Source: Craspedostauros australis
Taxonomy: Eukaryota > Bacillariophyta > Bacillariophyceae > Mastogloiales > Achnanthaceae
DNA: 64,000 nt
Assembly: GCA_026770025.1 (NCBI GenBank)
Contig: JAMXDE010000011.1
Location: forward strand, 124,001-188,000
Reading direction: 5' to 3'
A program made the translations under genes and the position numbers. The notes beneath the pieces are model-generated. The model did not search any database. It saw only the letters and a list, made by a program, of their open reading frames with translations, and had not been told where the DNA came from. Below are positions 9,504-20,979 of the stretch, piece after piece (within the stretch, counting starts at the first letter, position 1; each line of letters begins with the position of its first letter).

Positions 9504-12249
9504 TCAATCGGCAGTATCTTCCGTCGCCGCCAGCTCATCCTTCGTCTTCCACAGCATTTCGCAGATCTCGAAGATGCTCGCACGCTTTTCAACATCCGCG
9601 ACGAGGCAGCGTTCGATAACTTCCACGAGCGTCTTCTCGATGGGTCCTTCGTCCTTCCACCTCTGGTCAACCTTGGGCATGATCCCACTCTCGATCATGT
9701 CGGAAATGTCTTCGTCCGTCCACTTCTCGTTGTAGCCCGGCGATCCCACGAATGGCCATGTCCCAGTCAGCACCGCAAACACGTTGTTCCCGTAGGAGAA
9801 GACATCGATCTTTTCGTCTAGCGCTGCATCTATGTATTCTTGGGGTGCTCTCCACTGCCGAACATGAGAGGTGATTTGATTCGGTGGAACGCGATTGAGT
9901 ACGACAGGGCACGAAACAGTGAACCCCAGCACGGCACGATGCGATGTCACGGTACAGAAAGTAACGAGGATTGACAGTCATTGTTATCAGCGGCGTCGTG
10001 TGCAGAAGTGTGAGATGAGCAAGTAGAATATCATAGAAGGATCTCACAAGGTGCACACTTGCATCATCTTCGCCATCATAGAATTTGTCGTGGCACCAAG
10101 GAACCACCACATTGAAACCGGGCCGTAGCTGCCTCCCCGCAGCAAATCACGCAACGCCAATGCAAACATCGCGGGCAGTCATCCACGCCACACCACACCG
10201 TGCCACGTACCGTTCCGTGTCCTTCACCATTCTTGTACTTGCAATACGTCTTCGATTCTTCGTCGTACAGCATGAATTCCGCACGGTTGAAATCATTCAA
10301 TTTCAGGATCGTCATGTCCTTGTTGTAGAGGTACTGCGCAAGCTGGACGTCATCATGCACGATGACGCCACCCTCATGCCCATGCAACACCGCCAATCCT
10401 TCCGCCATCGCGATGGCAGCATCCAGCTTTTCCTTCGCACTAAATTCATTGTGCCCTACCAGTGGCTGGCCTTCGCGGTAGACCTGCTCGTCGGTATCGT
10501 TGGGAACTGCCAAAGGTTCGAGATCGCCGTGCGGGAAGTACTCGCTCATCAGCACAAGACCGCAGAAGCCATAGATGTCAAAGATCAAGGGGTGGCTCGT
10601 CAGCCGTTCTGCCACGATGGCATCCATGCGGACGAATTCAAAGTTCTTGAGATCCACCTCGTGACTGCGTGGCATGCGTGGGTGGGTGGTGGCGATGGGT
10701 GTTCAATTCAGAATGGAGTGCAGTGGATGTCGTGTTGTTCGCACGAGTACGTATGCGTGTGAGGAATGATTGAAACACCAAGGCGCGAGACATATTGAGG
10801 CACTGCTCATTGATCAAGATGATGATTCACTTACTCATACGTGAGCTGCTTCACGACTGTCATTTCATCTTCCTCCATGTGCTTCAAGTCCAACGACCAA
10901 ACTTCTCGATACGATCCGGCTCTGCGTCGATGTTAGTGAGGGTGAAGAATATTAGAGTGTACCACATGATATTGGGCGAACAGAGAGGGCGGCACAAAGC
11001 AACAGGAAGGGTTCGTGAGTTGCAAGTCGAGTATAGTGGATGGATGGGACCATACCATTTTGATACGCGGTTGCTCCAAAGCCAAAGCCAATGACCAGCC
11101 AAGCAACCAACCCCAACAAGTATTTGTCCAACGCTGATCGCTGCGGTCATCGAGATCGCAGTGCCGAACGTACCCCAAGAACTTGGCCCCTTCTTCAATC
11201 CAATTGTATTCGTGCACCCGATTGCAATCCGGCAGATTAAGCTTGTGATCCGCAACCCTTCGGCAGTTCTTCTTATCTTGCCCAACTTCTTTGTAACGCA
11301 GAAAATCACCGCGTTGCATGTCATCGTCAAAGGCGTAGTAGGTATCAACATCATCATCGCACGGCGTGTCCGGCGGACGGAAATGACTGATGTAGTCCTC
11401 GTGGAAGTAATAGATGTTGCGCTGTGCGTCATCCTCCACGAAGAATTCCAAATGCAATTCGCCGAAGTCCTCCTGTTTCATTTCCCATTGCGCGGTCCTT
11501 CCCAATTCTGCGGGTTTCGGAACGACGTATTGATCGATCGGTGCGTTGTGCGATCCTTCCTTCGCAAAAGTTTGAATGATGATCGGCATCTGCATCAAAT
11601 CCTCCAAATCACGTCGCCGTCGACTGCTGCGGTTGCCGTGCGGCCGTTCTGCAAACGCGCTGTCGATACCCTCATTGCTATCGCCCGTCACGACGCGATA
11701 CACCTTCCCAAACCGATTGCTCGAAGACGACGACGCCTTGCGAATATCCTTGGCCTTGTTCTTGATGAGCTGCAGCGCAGGATCGGGATTGTGCTGCACG
11801 ACCTTCTGATGCACGACGAAGGAGACGATGAGGGACAGCAGCAGGCAGACGACCAGCACGATGGTGGCGATGAGGACGTAAAAGCCCTGCGCCGTTCTGG
11901 ATTGACGTCGGAAATGCAGGATCATGCGTCGTCGCACTCTGTCCCATCGATTGGAGTTTGGGAATCGTCGTTGTGCAGCGTTGGATCGGGCGTAGCTTCC
12001 CTTGTTGTTGTTGCCTCGCGGAGAGCCGGAGCTCTTGCTCGTCCTGCCGTTGTCGGAGAATGCCATGGATTTCCCCTTCTCCATGGCATCCGTCGAGCGG
12101 GTGGAGACGCCGGATGCCTGATGGCGTTTGGTCACACCTTGCACGTTCCTGCGGTGATGGCTTTCGCCATGGTGGACGCTGCTGCCACCGTTCTTGCTGC
12201 TGGTATTGTTGGCGTGCCTTCGCATCACATTGGGATCCTTCGACGACAT
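9504..12249 (-). CDS. Single-pass transmembrane protein kinase-like protein
   Basis: Five exons: 12249-11174, 10921-10835, 10664-10211, 10128-10048 and 9854-9504, totalling 682 codons with every phase consistent. A basic Ser/Asn-rich N-terminus (about 115 residues) precedes one membrane helix (about 122-146, FYVLIATIVLVVCLLLSLIV). A charged linker follows, then a kinase-like domain. The junction of exons 1 and 2 recreates the glycine loop LGAGSYREVW, and exon 2 supplies the candidate ATP lysine in MTVVKQLTY. The catalytic loop reads VIVHDDVQLAQYL, so the Asp is kept but the usual Arg, Lys and Asn are replaced. The metal-binding DFG reads DFN. The activation segment leads into WRAPQEY, then KIDVFSYGNNVFAVLTG. 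Similar membrane kinases with altered HRD/DFG motifs occur in diatoms. Exon 4 (27 residues) is the least certain. Activity cannot be judged from sequence. Confidence 0.75.
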
Positions 12250-13116
12250 CGTGAGTCTTGCGAAGTTGCGATGAGTCGCGAATATATTATGTTGCTGCCT
12301 TCGCTGTGATTGCCGCCGCTTCTGTCACTTCTGACGCCTTTTTGCTTGTGTTGGATTGGGCTCACTCCTCGATGCGATGTCAAGGTGACGATCGAATGAC
12401 GCCGTTGTGCCCAAGAGAGCGAGCATTTGTGTCATGTGTCTGAGACTCTGTCGATGGATGTTAGAAAACGGCGCTTGTGTCTTGCTCACCTTCCATTTTT
12501 GGCGCGGTTGGCAACCACGACGCGCATTCGCGGAAGAAACAAGACGCAAAAAATGACGGAATGACGTCATAACATCACCAACGACTTGACCCAATCCGAG
12601 CGGCAATGCAGATGCGACAACGGCACGTGCAGCCGTGTCGCTTGAGGACAAGCAAGACTCCTTACGTGCACCTTGACCGTTGTGAATGTTCTCAGAGTCG
12701 TTGGAGATTGATAGTCGTGCAACTTGCCGCACCATACTATTAATACACATGCCATAGTACAGTACAACCACTACTTCAGTACGAGTACTCCCATTCTATG
12801 TACGAACTATTTACTCTCTCCCACGTGCTCTCCTCTATTTACTATTCTTATGCTCTACTCTGCTCTATTCTATACTACTTGGATATTGTTTGCGTACACA
12901 CTAACATGAACGATGGGCAAAGCATGCCACCAACGCATCTGTCTTCGTGACCTTGTTCCATCATCATCATTATATTCATTCAAAACTCGAGTTCATGAAC
13001 TTAGCGGCTACTCAAACTTCCATTGGATCGCCACGGCGCAACACCATTCAACGCACGTTGATTCTGTCCCGTTCAATCCAAAGCGGCACGATGCGACGCG
13101 ATGCAATCCAGTCATG
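12250..13116. other. Intergenic region upstream of membrane kinase
   Basis: An 867-bp region holding the presumed kinase promoter, with a TGACGTCA palindrome, a TACGAGTA-type motif near 12779-12790 and a T/C-rich tract around 12800-12900. No gene seen. Confidence 0.5.
12562..12569. promoter_or_regulatory. CRE-like palindrome TGACGTCA
   Basis: A perfect octamer about 310 bp upstream of the kinase start codon. It is preceded at 12554 by the related half-site TGACGG. Role inferred from the motif. Confidence 0.3.
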
Positions 13117-14291
13117 TTAGCTCCCTCGGTACGTCGAGAAATTCCAAGGACTGACGAGCAGCGGCACGTGGTAGTGGTCGTCGGGATTGTCGATGCCGAA
13201 GCGAATTGGAATCACATCGAGGAAGGGGGTACCGGAGGTGAACGTCCCCCGCGAAGCGAAGTAGTCAGCTGCATAGAACGTCCATTCGTAGCTCCCCACC
13301 TGGAAGTCGCTGCCCTTCAAGGCCGGGCCGCCATCTAGGCGCCCGTCCGAGTTGGTCACGAACTCTCCGACGAGCCCTGCAGATTCTGGCGGCGATAGTC
13401 GGTGTAGTTGGATCCTCATGTTGCGTGCTGCGGTGTTGGAGAGATGTCGAAATGGCGCCGAAAGAGGGACACAAGTATGCGGAGGAGTGTGGAAAGGGGC
13501 GGGTCAACATACGAGTACGTACGTATAGTGGTAGAATCATCGCAAAGCATCACGCCGGACATGTGGTTGCACAATACTCTGTACCATCGAATGCATGGGA
13601 CTACTCGTCCCAAGGAAACGCTTCAAATGCAAGCAGAGCAAAGCCGCCCACATCAACCAACAACAACAGCAAGCGCCGACTTACCTGGACATCCATTCGC
13701 CGTATCCAACACATGGCATGTCAAAAAACCTGCCGGCTGATCCGATTCGAACTTGGCAAGGATGCGCATCCACGCAATCTTGTGAACCTGCTGCATGGCG
13801 ATCGCGAATTCCTGCTGCGCGCTGTTCTCCAGCCGCCCGGCCATCGCGCTGAGGACCGTGTACTTCGTCGCGTTGCGCACGGCAAGGATGAACGGGAATT
13901 CGAACTTGCGCTTGTATGCCGCATTGTTGCGCTCAAAGTCCGCAAACTCCTGAACCGTCAGCGACTGCAGGCCTGCCCGGCTCTGCTCATCCTGGCTCTC
14001 CTCGCTGAGGTTGGCCATCTCGGAGACCTTCTCGCACAGATCCGGGTGCGATCGGATCAGCAGCATCTTCTCATCTTGGGTGGAGTCGTCGACGATGCTC
14101 TTCAGCGCCTTGGCGAGGCCCGTGACGGTTGTGATTGGCGCAGTCGCTGCGCCGTCGTCACCCTTGCCTTGGGACTGCGCCGTGCGTTCCTTGACGAACT
14201 TGTCCGCCACCCAGGGGGAACACTCATAGAGTCCCTCCAGCAGCTGCTTCACCTCGTCGCTCGGCTTGCACAATGCTTCGCTGACCTTCAT
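13117..14291 (-). CDS. Bifunctional OHCU decarboxylase / 5-hydroxyisourate hydrolase (allantoin synthase)
   Basis: Purine catabolism: converts 5-hydroxyisourate, made from urate, through OHCU to S-allantoin. Two exons, 14291-13685 and 13427-13117, split by a 257-bp phase-1 intron, give 305 residues. The N-terminal half is OHCU decarboxylase, with the family motif RSHPDL and the FERNNAAYKRKFEFPFI block. The C-terminal half is the transthyretin-like HIU hydrolase: it opens with LTCHVLDTANGCPA, where the intron interrupts the codon after CP, contains HYHVPLLVSPWNF and ends in the diagnostic YRGS. The domain order matches plant allantoin synthase. ATG 14291 (MKVSEAL) is chosen because the open frame upstream is low-complexity and His/Asn-rich. 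No C-terminal peroxisomal SKL-type signal is present. The family assignment is secure; cellular location is unknown. Confidence 0.92.
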
Positions 14292-15997
14292 CCTGGTCCG
14301 TTGTCTTGATTCGTCGTCTTGCTTGCGATAGTGATTGTGATGATGAATGTGAACGTGAGCGTCACTGTGGACGTAGGACGGATTCTGATTGCCCTCTCGC
14401 TCTCTTGATGTCGGTGTTCTGTCACCATGCTCTCCGCTCGATCTTCCGTTGTTGACGTTGTTGTTGATGGCATCGCCATTGTCATGATGTCGACATTCCA
14501 CGACCTTCGGACTTCTTCCTTTCTTCTTGTTTTGGTATCTTTTGTGTCTTGCGATCGAACGAGTCAACTTTCCAGGTTCGCAAACTGACAAAGTAGCTGA
14601 TGACATGGGCAAGAAGGCATTCTTTCTGAATGACTCAGGTTTCTCGCCACGTCAGTGTGCGGACACGCAATACGTTTGCGAGGCCTCACTTAACGGCATT
14701 GATGTGCGACACTGACGCATCACACCAACCTGGCCTCCCCAGAAAACCAAAATGTCATCGGTTCCCAAGCGCGAAACGGGGGAATGCGTCAGGTCCATCC
14801 CGCATGCGCAACACTAGCATCATCATGTTGTGCGAGCTAGATGGACACAGGGGGCATTTGGGTATGCATCTGCTCTTGTGTAGTATACACTTTTTATTCT
14901 ATCGTATTGAGCATTATGAGGTTCCCAAGCAACGACATGAACAGACGATGTTGATGCCGTCGGCGTTGCCGATGCGGTTGGCGGTGGTCGGTAGCCATTC
15001 TCGCGTCTCGCTCGATTCCAAGTTTCCCGTGCGACCCATTCTCCCCATTGTGAAGGCGTTGGTCATGTTTCAGAAAGCGCTTCTGATTGGCTGATCGTAT
15101 TCATAAAACGGTATTCGCGTTCGAAGCCTCTCGCCAAGGTGGAAACCGAAATCTCGAAACAAGATGTCGCATGCGACACGGATGAAAAAGTTCGAGAACT
15201 ATTTCTGTGGATCGAACGGTTGGCAGCGATTGTGATCCAACATCAACCGCCCGTACACCCCAGTACTAAGCTGTACGATGTACACGTACTCTATTCATGT
15301 ACCAGCGCGCGTGTGGGAGTACAGCGCCAAGAAAGAAAGACACAAAGAGTCAACAGTGAAACAACTGGCACTTCCACGGAACCACTCCGTAGTTTCCGCG
15401 TGGGTTCTGCGCAAACACTCCAGATAACACACTGCCTGTTCTTCACATTCTTGCGACGCCAGAGAAAGGGCAAACGCGGAACGCGAGGAGCACGGAGAAG
15501 AGTGCATTGCAACGATTCATCATTCCACATCCCCCCACACAGCGCACAACTCACAACGCTCTACACGAATACCAGTACACGAGTACGAGAACACACCCAC
15601 CAAGAAGACAGCAACAATCGACAGACGAAGTTTTGTTTCCCCCATTCCCTGCGTTCCTCCTCCTTCTTCCCTCGTTCCTCTCCATTCTTCATCCGCAACC
15701 GCAACTGCAATCACAACAACAGGAAGGACATCGTCGACGTCAACAACAACGTCGAGAGAATCATTCGTTGTTCAGTGGAAAAAAGGGACAACTCATCGAC
15801 AAACCAAGCGGCTTGCTTCTCTCTCTCTCTCTCTCTCTGTGTTGGTGGAGAGTCTTGACAGTGTCGGCAGTATTGGTAGTATTGACAGTATTGGCAGTAT
15901 CGGTAGTACAGCCATCAATAGCACAAGCACAAACAGTCACTGAGCGTACTGTGTTGCATCCAGCCACTGAGAAAGCAACAGCGAAACGTAGCGGAGC
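14292..15997. other. Intergenic region and 5' leader of the HSF gene
   Basis: A 1.7-kb region between two divergent genes. It contains a CT run at about 15818-15839, a TACGAG motif at about 15574-15588, an imperfect TATTGGTAGTATTGACAG tandem at 15868-15905 and A/C-rich leader sequence before the HSF start. An open frame at 15139-15858 has no protein-like character. Confidence 0.5.
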
Positions 15998-17755
15998 ATG
16001 AACAACCTCCAGCAGCTTCAGCAGCAGCTCCAACAACAACTCCAACAACACCAACTCCAACAGCACCAACAACAGCAGCAACAACAACAGGGACAGGCCA
16101 AGACAGATCAGCGCGAGACGATGTCTGGAATCGTGACGCCAGCATCCGCCTCCGCCAACAGCAGCGACGCAGAAGCCCTCACGGGAGCAGGAGCGGCCGC
16201 CGCCCAGCAGAGCAACAACTTCATCAAGAACGCGGCGCTCACCGTGGCAGCCATGCAGCAGCAACATCAGCAGAGCAACCTGCAGATGCCACCACCAGCA
16301 CAGGCCGGCAGCATGCAGCAGCAGCAGGGACCCGCGGCCGCCATGATGCCCGGCGTGGGTCCTCCCGCTGCGGCGAGCGCAGACGGGATGCTGCCACCCA
16401 ACTTCCCATCCAAGCCGGGCGACCGCAGCAACCAGCACCATCCGGTGGCGGAGTTCCTCTACCAGCTCACCAAGATGCTGACGGACGACAACACCGAGAT
16501 CATCGAGTGGGTGGAGGGACGCATCAAGGTGCACTACCCAGAGAGGCTCGAGTCGGAGGTCCTCCACAAGTACTTCCGCCATTCCAAGTTCGCCTCCTTC
16601 CAGAGACAGCTCAACTACTTCGGCTTCCGCAAGATCGCGGGCAAGGGAAAGATGTCCCCCTGCTCCTACGTCAACGAGTCCGCCACCTCAGACATCCGCA
16701 GCCTCCTCCTCATCAAGCGCAAGACCAACGGGTCGGCCGCCCGCAAGGCCATGGCGCAGCGTGCCATGATGGCGGCCAACGGCATGAACCCCGCTCTCAC
16801 AGGACTCACGGGCATCGGTGGCACAGCCGGCCTCACGGGCAACCTCGCCGCCCTCAATCAGCAGATCCAGATGCAGAAGCAGCTCGGGTTGGGCGCCGAC
16901 AACCCCTTGGCCCTGCTCATGCAGCAGAACCAGCAGCGGCAGCCGTGGGGAGAGCTGCAGAATTTGGGCAATCCGTTCGGGGGACAGCTCGGTGCCATGC
17001 AACCAGGCGCCGTCTCCTTCGAGCAGCTACAGGCGCAGATCGCCAGTCTCACCAACCAGCAGCAACAACAGCAGCAGCAATCACAACAGCAGCAACAACA
17101 GCCGAATGGAAGTGCCGCGGCCCTCAACGCAGCGGCCCTCAACCTCGCCGCCGTCAGCGGTATCGGAAACATGAACAACACCAACCTTGCCAACACCACC
17201 AACCCAAGCACCAACAACCACAACGCCAACCCTGCATCCGCGGCCATGGCAGCAGCCGCGGCAGGACTCCATAATCACAACGCGTCAGCCGCCGCCAACA
17301 ACCTTAACGTGAAGAACGAATCTCCCGCCACTGCCGCACTCAAGGCTTCCACGTCCGCCATGCCCGCCACCGTCGCTGCCTCGGCCGCTGCCGGACAGTC
17401 CAACAACCTCTTCGACTCCGCCACCAACCTCAAGGCCCTCATCGGCAATGATCAGAACGGCGCGGAAGCCAGGCAAGCTGCCGGCGGCGCTGCTGCCTCC
17501 AGCACATCCAGCCTGCTGAGAGGACTGCCATCGCAGAACACCATCTTCCCTGGCAGCGTCAGCAACACGTCCCTCGGCAACCTCCTCAGCTCCAACCGCA
17601 TCTCGTCCCTCCTCAGCCTCAACAGCTTCCTGTCGAGGGAGGGTTCGTTGGCCGATCTCGGCGGTCTCATGCCCAGCAGCGCCCAGCTGGCGGCACTCGG
17701 AATGCAGCAATCGCAGCAGGATGTGGCCAACCGCTTCAACCCAAGCAAGGCCTGA
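15998..17755 (+). CDS. Heat-shock-factor-type transcription factor (intronless)
   Basis: A nuclear DNA-binding regulator of 585 residues in one exon. The HSF winged-helix domain spans about 149-243: [15 protein letters not shown], then the recognition helix region [19 protein letters not shown], ending [11 protein letters not shown]. Gln-rich tracts lie on both sides (residues 4-35 and about 350-370), with Asn/Ala-rich low-complexity regions up to the C-terminus. No clear HR-A/B coiled coil is evident after the domain, as in many diatom HSF-like proteins. HSF families are strongly expanded in diatoms, and most members have unknown targets. The domain is very close to the one encoded at 20980-23310, but that gene has two introns within the domain and this one has none. 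ATG 15998 begins the Gln-rich region and is preceded by an A/G-rich leader. Confidence 0.92.
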   Translation: MNNLQQLQQQLQQQLQQHQLQQHQQQQQQQQGQAKTDQRETMSGIVTPASASANSSDAEALTGAGAAAAQQSNNFIKNAALTVAAMQQQHQQSNLQMPPPAQAGSMQQQQGPAAAMMPGVGPPAAASADGMLPPNFPSKPGDRSNQHHPVAEFLYQLTKMLTDDNTEIIEWVEGRIKVHYPERLESEVLHKYFRHSKFASFQRQLNYFGFRKIAGKGKMSPCSYVNESATSDIRSLLLIKRKTNGSAARKAMAQRAMMAANGMNPALTGLTGIGGTAGLTGNLAALNQQIQMQKQLGLGADNPLALLMQQNQQRQPWGELQNLGNPFGGQLGAMQPGAVSFEQLQAQIASLTNQQQQQQQQSQQQQQQPNGSAAALNAAALNLAAVSGIGNMNNTNLANTTNPSTNNHNANPASAAMAAAAAGLHNHNASAAANNLNVKNESPATAALKASTSAMPATVAASAAAGQSNNLFDSATNLKALIGNDQNGAEARQAAGGAAASSTSSLLRGLPSQNTIFPGSVSNTSLGNLLSSNRISSLLSLNSFLSREGSLADLGGLMPSSAQLAALGMQQSQQDVANRFNPSKA

Positions 17756-18434
17756 AACGAGGGTCAGGATCGATCATGGTGATGACGTGCGTGAATGGAT
17801 GAATTCCAACCCGCCACATCACATCGCGATCCATCAAGACTGTACATACGCTTGGACAATCGATTTTGCATTTCAGTGGAGACAGAACAACAACATTTCG
17901 AACAGCGAGGCAACATGCAAGCAAGGTTAACAAGGACAAAGCAACAAAGTAACACATTATAATACTGCAATAAAACAATTCAACCTCTGTCCAACATTCT
18001 CTCAACTGTCGATAGATGGAGAGTTTGCAGCGCTTTGAGAGGGCGTTCATCATACGACTGCCCATGGAGTGCTCTGCATGGTACCAAGTACGCATGCGGA
18101 GCGCGGAGCTACTGCCCTGTGGCCACAGGAAACTAATAACGCCAGAGAGCATGGTTGGTCAGGCAGTGAGTATTCCACATTACTCACACTCTACGACTGA
18201 TTGTGCGTATTCGGAACAAGCATCCCACCACCGAGTACTTTTACGTATGGTACGGGGACGAGCAGAGTATTATTGCATTAGTCGTATACGAATAACATGT
18301 ACTCGATGATACCATCACTGCAATCACACGATGTGACACCATCTGCGACCACGACCACACACCGTGACTGTCCACTCCCCAACAGGGCTAACGGGGGTTG
18401 ACCGACACTTGATGAGTATGCCATTCACACAAGC

Positions 18435-18785
18435 ATGTATAATACCACACGACTACGACAACCTGCGCAACCGCAAACTCCCCAAATGAAGCATGACAAC
18501 AACCGCCAGCCAAATTTGCACAATCGCAGACGAGCCCTGAATCTTGTGGCCATTCTCGTTGCCGTTGTCGATGCTGTCCTTCTCTTGTTCTTCCCGCTGA
18601 TTGTATTCATCTGTTCCTTGGAGATGATGACAAGGACGGCAAGGAACATGAAGAATGTCGCGATCGGTATCATTGTCGCGTCTTGGAGTCTCGCTCTCCT
18701 GTGCCTTGGTTCGTGTTCGCGGCAGCGCAGGAAGTCGCTGCTGCTTCCATCGCCGTCCGAAGAAGCCGCTGTTCCGCGCCAATGA
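18435..18785 (+). CDS. Possible small two-helix membrane protein
   Basis: An uninterrupted ORF of 116 residues with a polar, Gln/Asn/Arg-rich N-terminus (about 35 residues). Two strong hydrophobic helices follow (about 36-61, from NLVAILVAVVDAVLLL, and about 76-94, from VAIGIIVASWSLALL), then a basic, Ser-rich tail. The helix-loop-helix arrangement with positive flanks looks protein-like, but no family is recognised and the ORF is short. The opposite strand is also open through 18453-18977, which weakens the case. No neighbouring gene suggests a role. Treat as a candidate only. Confidence 0.3.
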   Translation: MYNTTRLRQPAQPQTPQMKHDNNRQPNLHNRRRALNLVAILVAVVDAVLLLFFPLIVFICSLEMMTRTARNMKNVAIGIIVASWSLALLCLGSCSRQRRKSLLLPSPSEEAAVPRQ

Positions 18786-18790
18786 CGTCA
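18783..18790. promoter_or_regulatory. CRE-like palindrome TGACGTCA
   Basis: A perfect octamer about 350 bp upstream of the methyltransferase start. It overlaps the stop codon of the doubtful small ORF. Role inferred from the motif. Confidence 0.3.
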
Positions 18791-19139
18791 TGAAATAATC
18801 ACGAATTCGGTTTCGTTCACGAACGGTGTTCTGCGATCGTCTGTCCGGTGTGCGCGCGTCGTGACCATCAATTGGCGTGATACGATCAGGATACCTTCTT
18901 CCACACTCCACAAAAAAGGAGATCGTGATGATGTGATGTGCCTCGACCACCCACAACACGATCGCGGTTGGAAGCAATGACGCAATCGAGAGGACAAATA
19001 CGAGTGGAGGCCATCAGCAAGCCACAATCGCAAGCAGCATCATTGGACCCCGAAGCATTGCCATAACGGGCCGAGTTCTGTCCACGATACCCACTCCTAC
19101 AAGTACTCGTTCCGCACTACTCTACGACACTCTGCCGTC

Positions 19140-20642
19140 ATGGTGTCCGAGGATAGACTGAAGTCGCTGGGAGATCCCTCCGGCCACAACGACGCTGAAT
19201 ACTGGAACGAATGGTTCGACATCGTGTGCAAGCAGGATCACAGGAGCTTCGAATGGTACTGTGGTTGCGAGGAGGTCATTCGTGTGATGAAGCATCACAT
19301 GGCGTTATCACCGAATGCTGCTGTACCGAACGACGACGACCACGATGACAATCAACCAGGCCAAATCCGCATGATCCATCCAGGCAGCGGCACGTCCCTG
19401 CTGCCGTTGGAGATGCGCAAGGTGTTTCCTTTCAGCGAGCAGGTCGTGCTGGATGTCGCCGAGCTGGCGTTGGAGGAGATGAAGCAATTCCATGAAAAGT
19501 CAAGCGGCGACGGCAGTGCTGGTACTGCAACTTCAACCGCATCCGATGTTCAAGCACAGGGGCAAGAGCAGACACCCATACAGTACGTGCTGACAGATGT
19601 GCTGAATCCTCCGTTGGATTTCGAGGCTGCGTCTTTCGATGCCTGGATCGACAAGGGCTTCATCGATGCCGTCTTCGACAAGAACCAAGCCGAGACCAGC
19701 TCGGAGGTATCGAAGCGATTGTTCGAAGAAGCAGGCCGCTTGTTGAAACCGGGAGTTGGCACTCTGCTGGTTGTCACGCTCGCGGAGAGCCATTCGTTAG
19801 ATCTCATCGTCACCAACTGGTTGGATGGAATGCAGCGAGGCATATGGAATCACACGTTGCATATTTGGGAGATGGCTCCCGTCAGTGGCAACATGCTGCC
19901 GTTTGGCATTGCGTTGACAAAAGCAGCGCCTTCATCGTCGTCGTCGTCGCCATCTACAATACAGCCGTCTACCACAAGCAACGATGGGCCCACCGTGAAT
20001 GATCTGGAGAAGTACATTGCTTGGCATGCGAATAGTCCAAGAGTTGAATCCACTCCTGCGCAGCTCTCACCGCCATCGCCTTCAACTGAAAGTGAACACA
20101 TCATTCCAATCCCTAAAGACGACAAAGATAACGATGTCAACCAACCCGCGCTGGAGATTGCAACAGCCAAGATACAAAAGGCGCGCGATGAGTACATGCA
20201 ACGCAAGCAGTCGGAAGAAGGGACTGGAGCATCTGCGACGGCTTCCGACTTGCCGATCTCAGATTCCAGCAATGGTCAAACAATGCTCACGTTCCTAGAG
20301 ATAAAGCCGTACGAGGCAGGGCTGAATATGAACAAATTAGGTGAACTGCTCACCACCATGCAATGGAATCATCCCGATGGGGGGCCAATACACCCGCGTT
20401 GGCAGCCTGCCAACCGCGAGCAGGATCCGCACAGTCTGGTGGAGGTGGTTCCGATCGGATTCGGCATTTCCAAGATCCGACTTTGCTGCATCATTGGTTC
20501 CGACGATATCGACGATCTGACCGACGCGATAGATGAATGGGAAGGAGATGGGGATACCTTCGAGGGCGTCCAGTCCGTGGACGTGGATTGGGATCACACT
20601 GTCCCGGTGATGGACGCTTCCAGTTTGCCAATTCGGAGATGA
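19140..20642 (+). CDS. METTL13/EEF1A-lysine-methyltransferase-like SAM methyltransferase
   Basis: A single-exon protein of 500 residues with a class I methyltransferase fold. The N-terminus has the family's YWNEWF...FEWY signature (residues 21-40). The SAM-binding glycine motif reads IHPGSGTSLLPL (79-90), and DKGFIDAVFD (171-180) corresponds to the DKG(T/S)LDA motif of METTL13-type enzymes. A strand-like segment, GTLLVVTLAESH, lies near 210. The middle (about 265-390) is a Ser/Pro-rich, poorly conserved linker. The C-terminal portion (about 395-500) has a second structured part with LVEVVPIGFGISKIRLCCI. Known METTL13 enzymes methylate translation elongation factor eEF1A, so that substrate is possible but inferred. 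The gene is convergent with the HSF gene at 20980. Confidence 0.75.
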   Translation: MVSEDRLKSLGDPSGHNDAEYWNEWFDIVCKQDHRSFEWYCGCEEVIRVMKHHMALSPNAAVPNDDDHDDNQPGQIRMIHPGSGTSLLPLEMRKVFPFSEQVVLDVAELALEEMKQFHEKSSGDGSAGTATSTASDVQAQGQEQTPIQYVLTDVLNPPLDFEAASFDAWIDKGFIDAVFDKNQAETSSEVSKRLFEEAGRLLKPGVGTLLVVTLAESHSLDLIVTNWLDGMQRGIWNHTLHIWEMAPVSGNMLPFGIALTKAAPSSSSSSPSTIQPSTTSNDGPTVNDLEKYIAWHANSPRVESTPAQLSPPSPSTESEHIIPIPKDDKDNDVNQPALEIATAKIQKARDEYMQRKQSEEGTGASATASDLPISDSSNGQTMLTFLEIKPYEAGLNMNKLGELLTTMQWNHPDGGPIHPRWQPANREQDPHSLVEVVPIGFGISKIRLCCIIGSDDIDDLTDAIDEWEGDGDTFEGVQSVDVDWDHTVPVMDASSLPIRR

Positions 20643-20979
20643 TGCTGCGCGTGCGCTACTTTGAGGGCCTTGCGAGGATGCGTCACAAAGAGTAATCGGA
20701 GACCCGTCAGACTTCTGGACTCATACAGACTCTCTGGCACAATCCTCGTGCGATTGAACGGTTTGTGAATGGTTGCGTGTACAAGTTGATGTAATATGAT
20801 TGGTATAAACAATATTTACAGTTGTGTGATCGTCCTCGATTCGTGTTGTGAATTGGGAGAAGGTAACTTTCATGGTTGTGCAAGTTGCTGACGAAATGCA
20901 GACCCAACCATGGGCTATCGAGCCATGGATGATTGACTTGACTTGACTTCGCTTCTCTCTATACGATTCTCCCATCGCA
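20643..20979. other. Convergent 3' region between methyltransferase and HSF genes
   Basis: 337 bp between two convergent stop codons, AT-richer than its surroundings (20790-20830). It presumably holds both poly(A) regions. No gene seen. Confidence 0.5.

Larger units (their letters stand above)
17756..19139. other. Intergenic region, possibly with one small membrane-protein gene
   Basis: A 1.38-kb region between the HSF and methyltransferase genes. Apart from the doubtful small ORF at 18435-18785 and a TGACGTCA motif, nothing gene-like is seen. Confidence 0.5.

Noticed and set aside
15139-15858. 239-residue plus-strand frame upstream of the intronless HSF gene
   Set aside because: Low-complexity, with a Ser/Leu tail made by a CT repeat; more likely promoter and leader DNA.
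18453-18977. 174-residue minus-strand frame
   Set aside because: Arg/Gln/Asp-rich shadow of the small two-helix plus-strand ORF, which is itself only a weak candidate.
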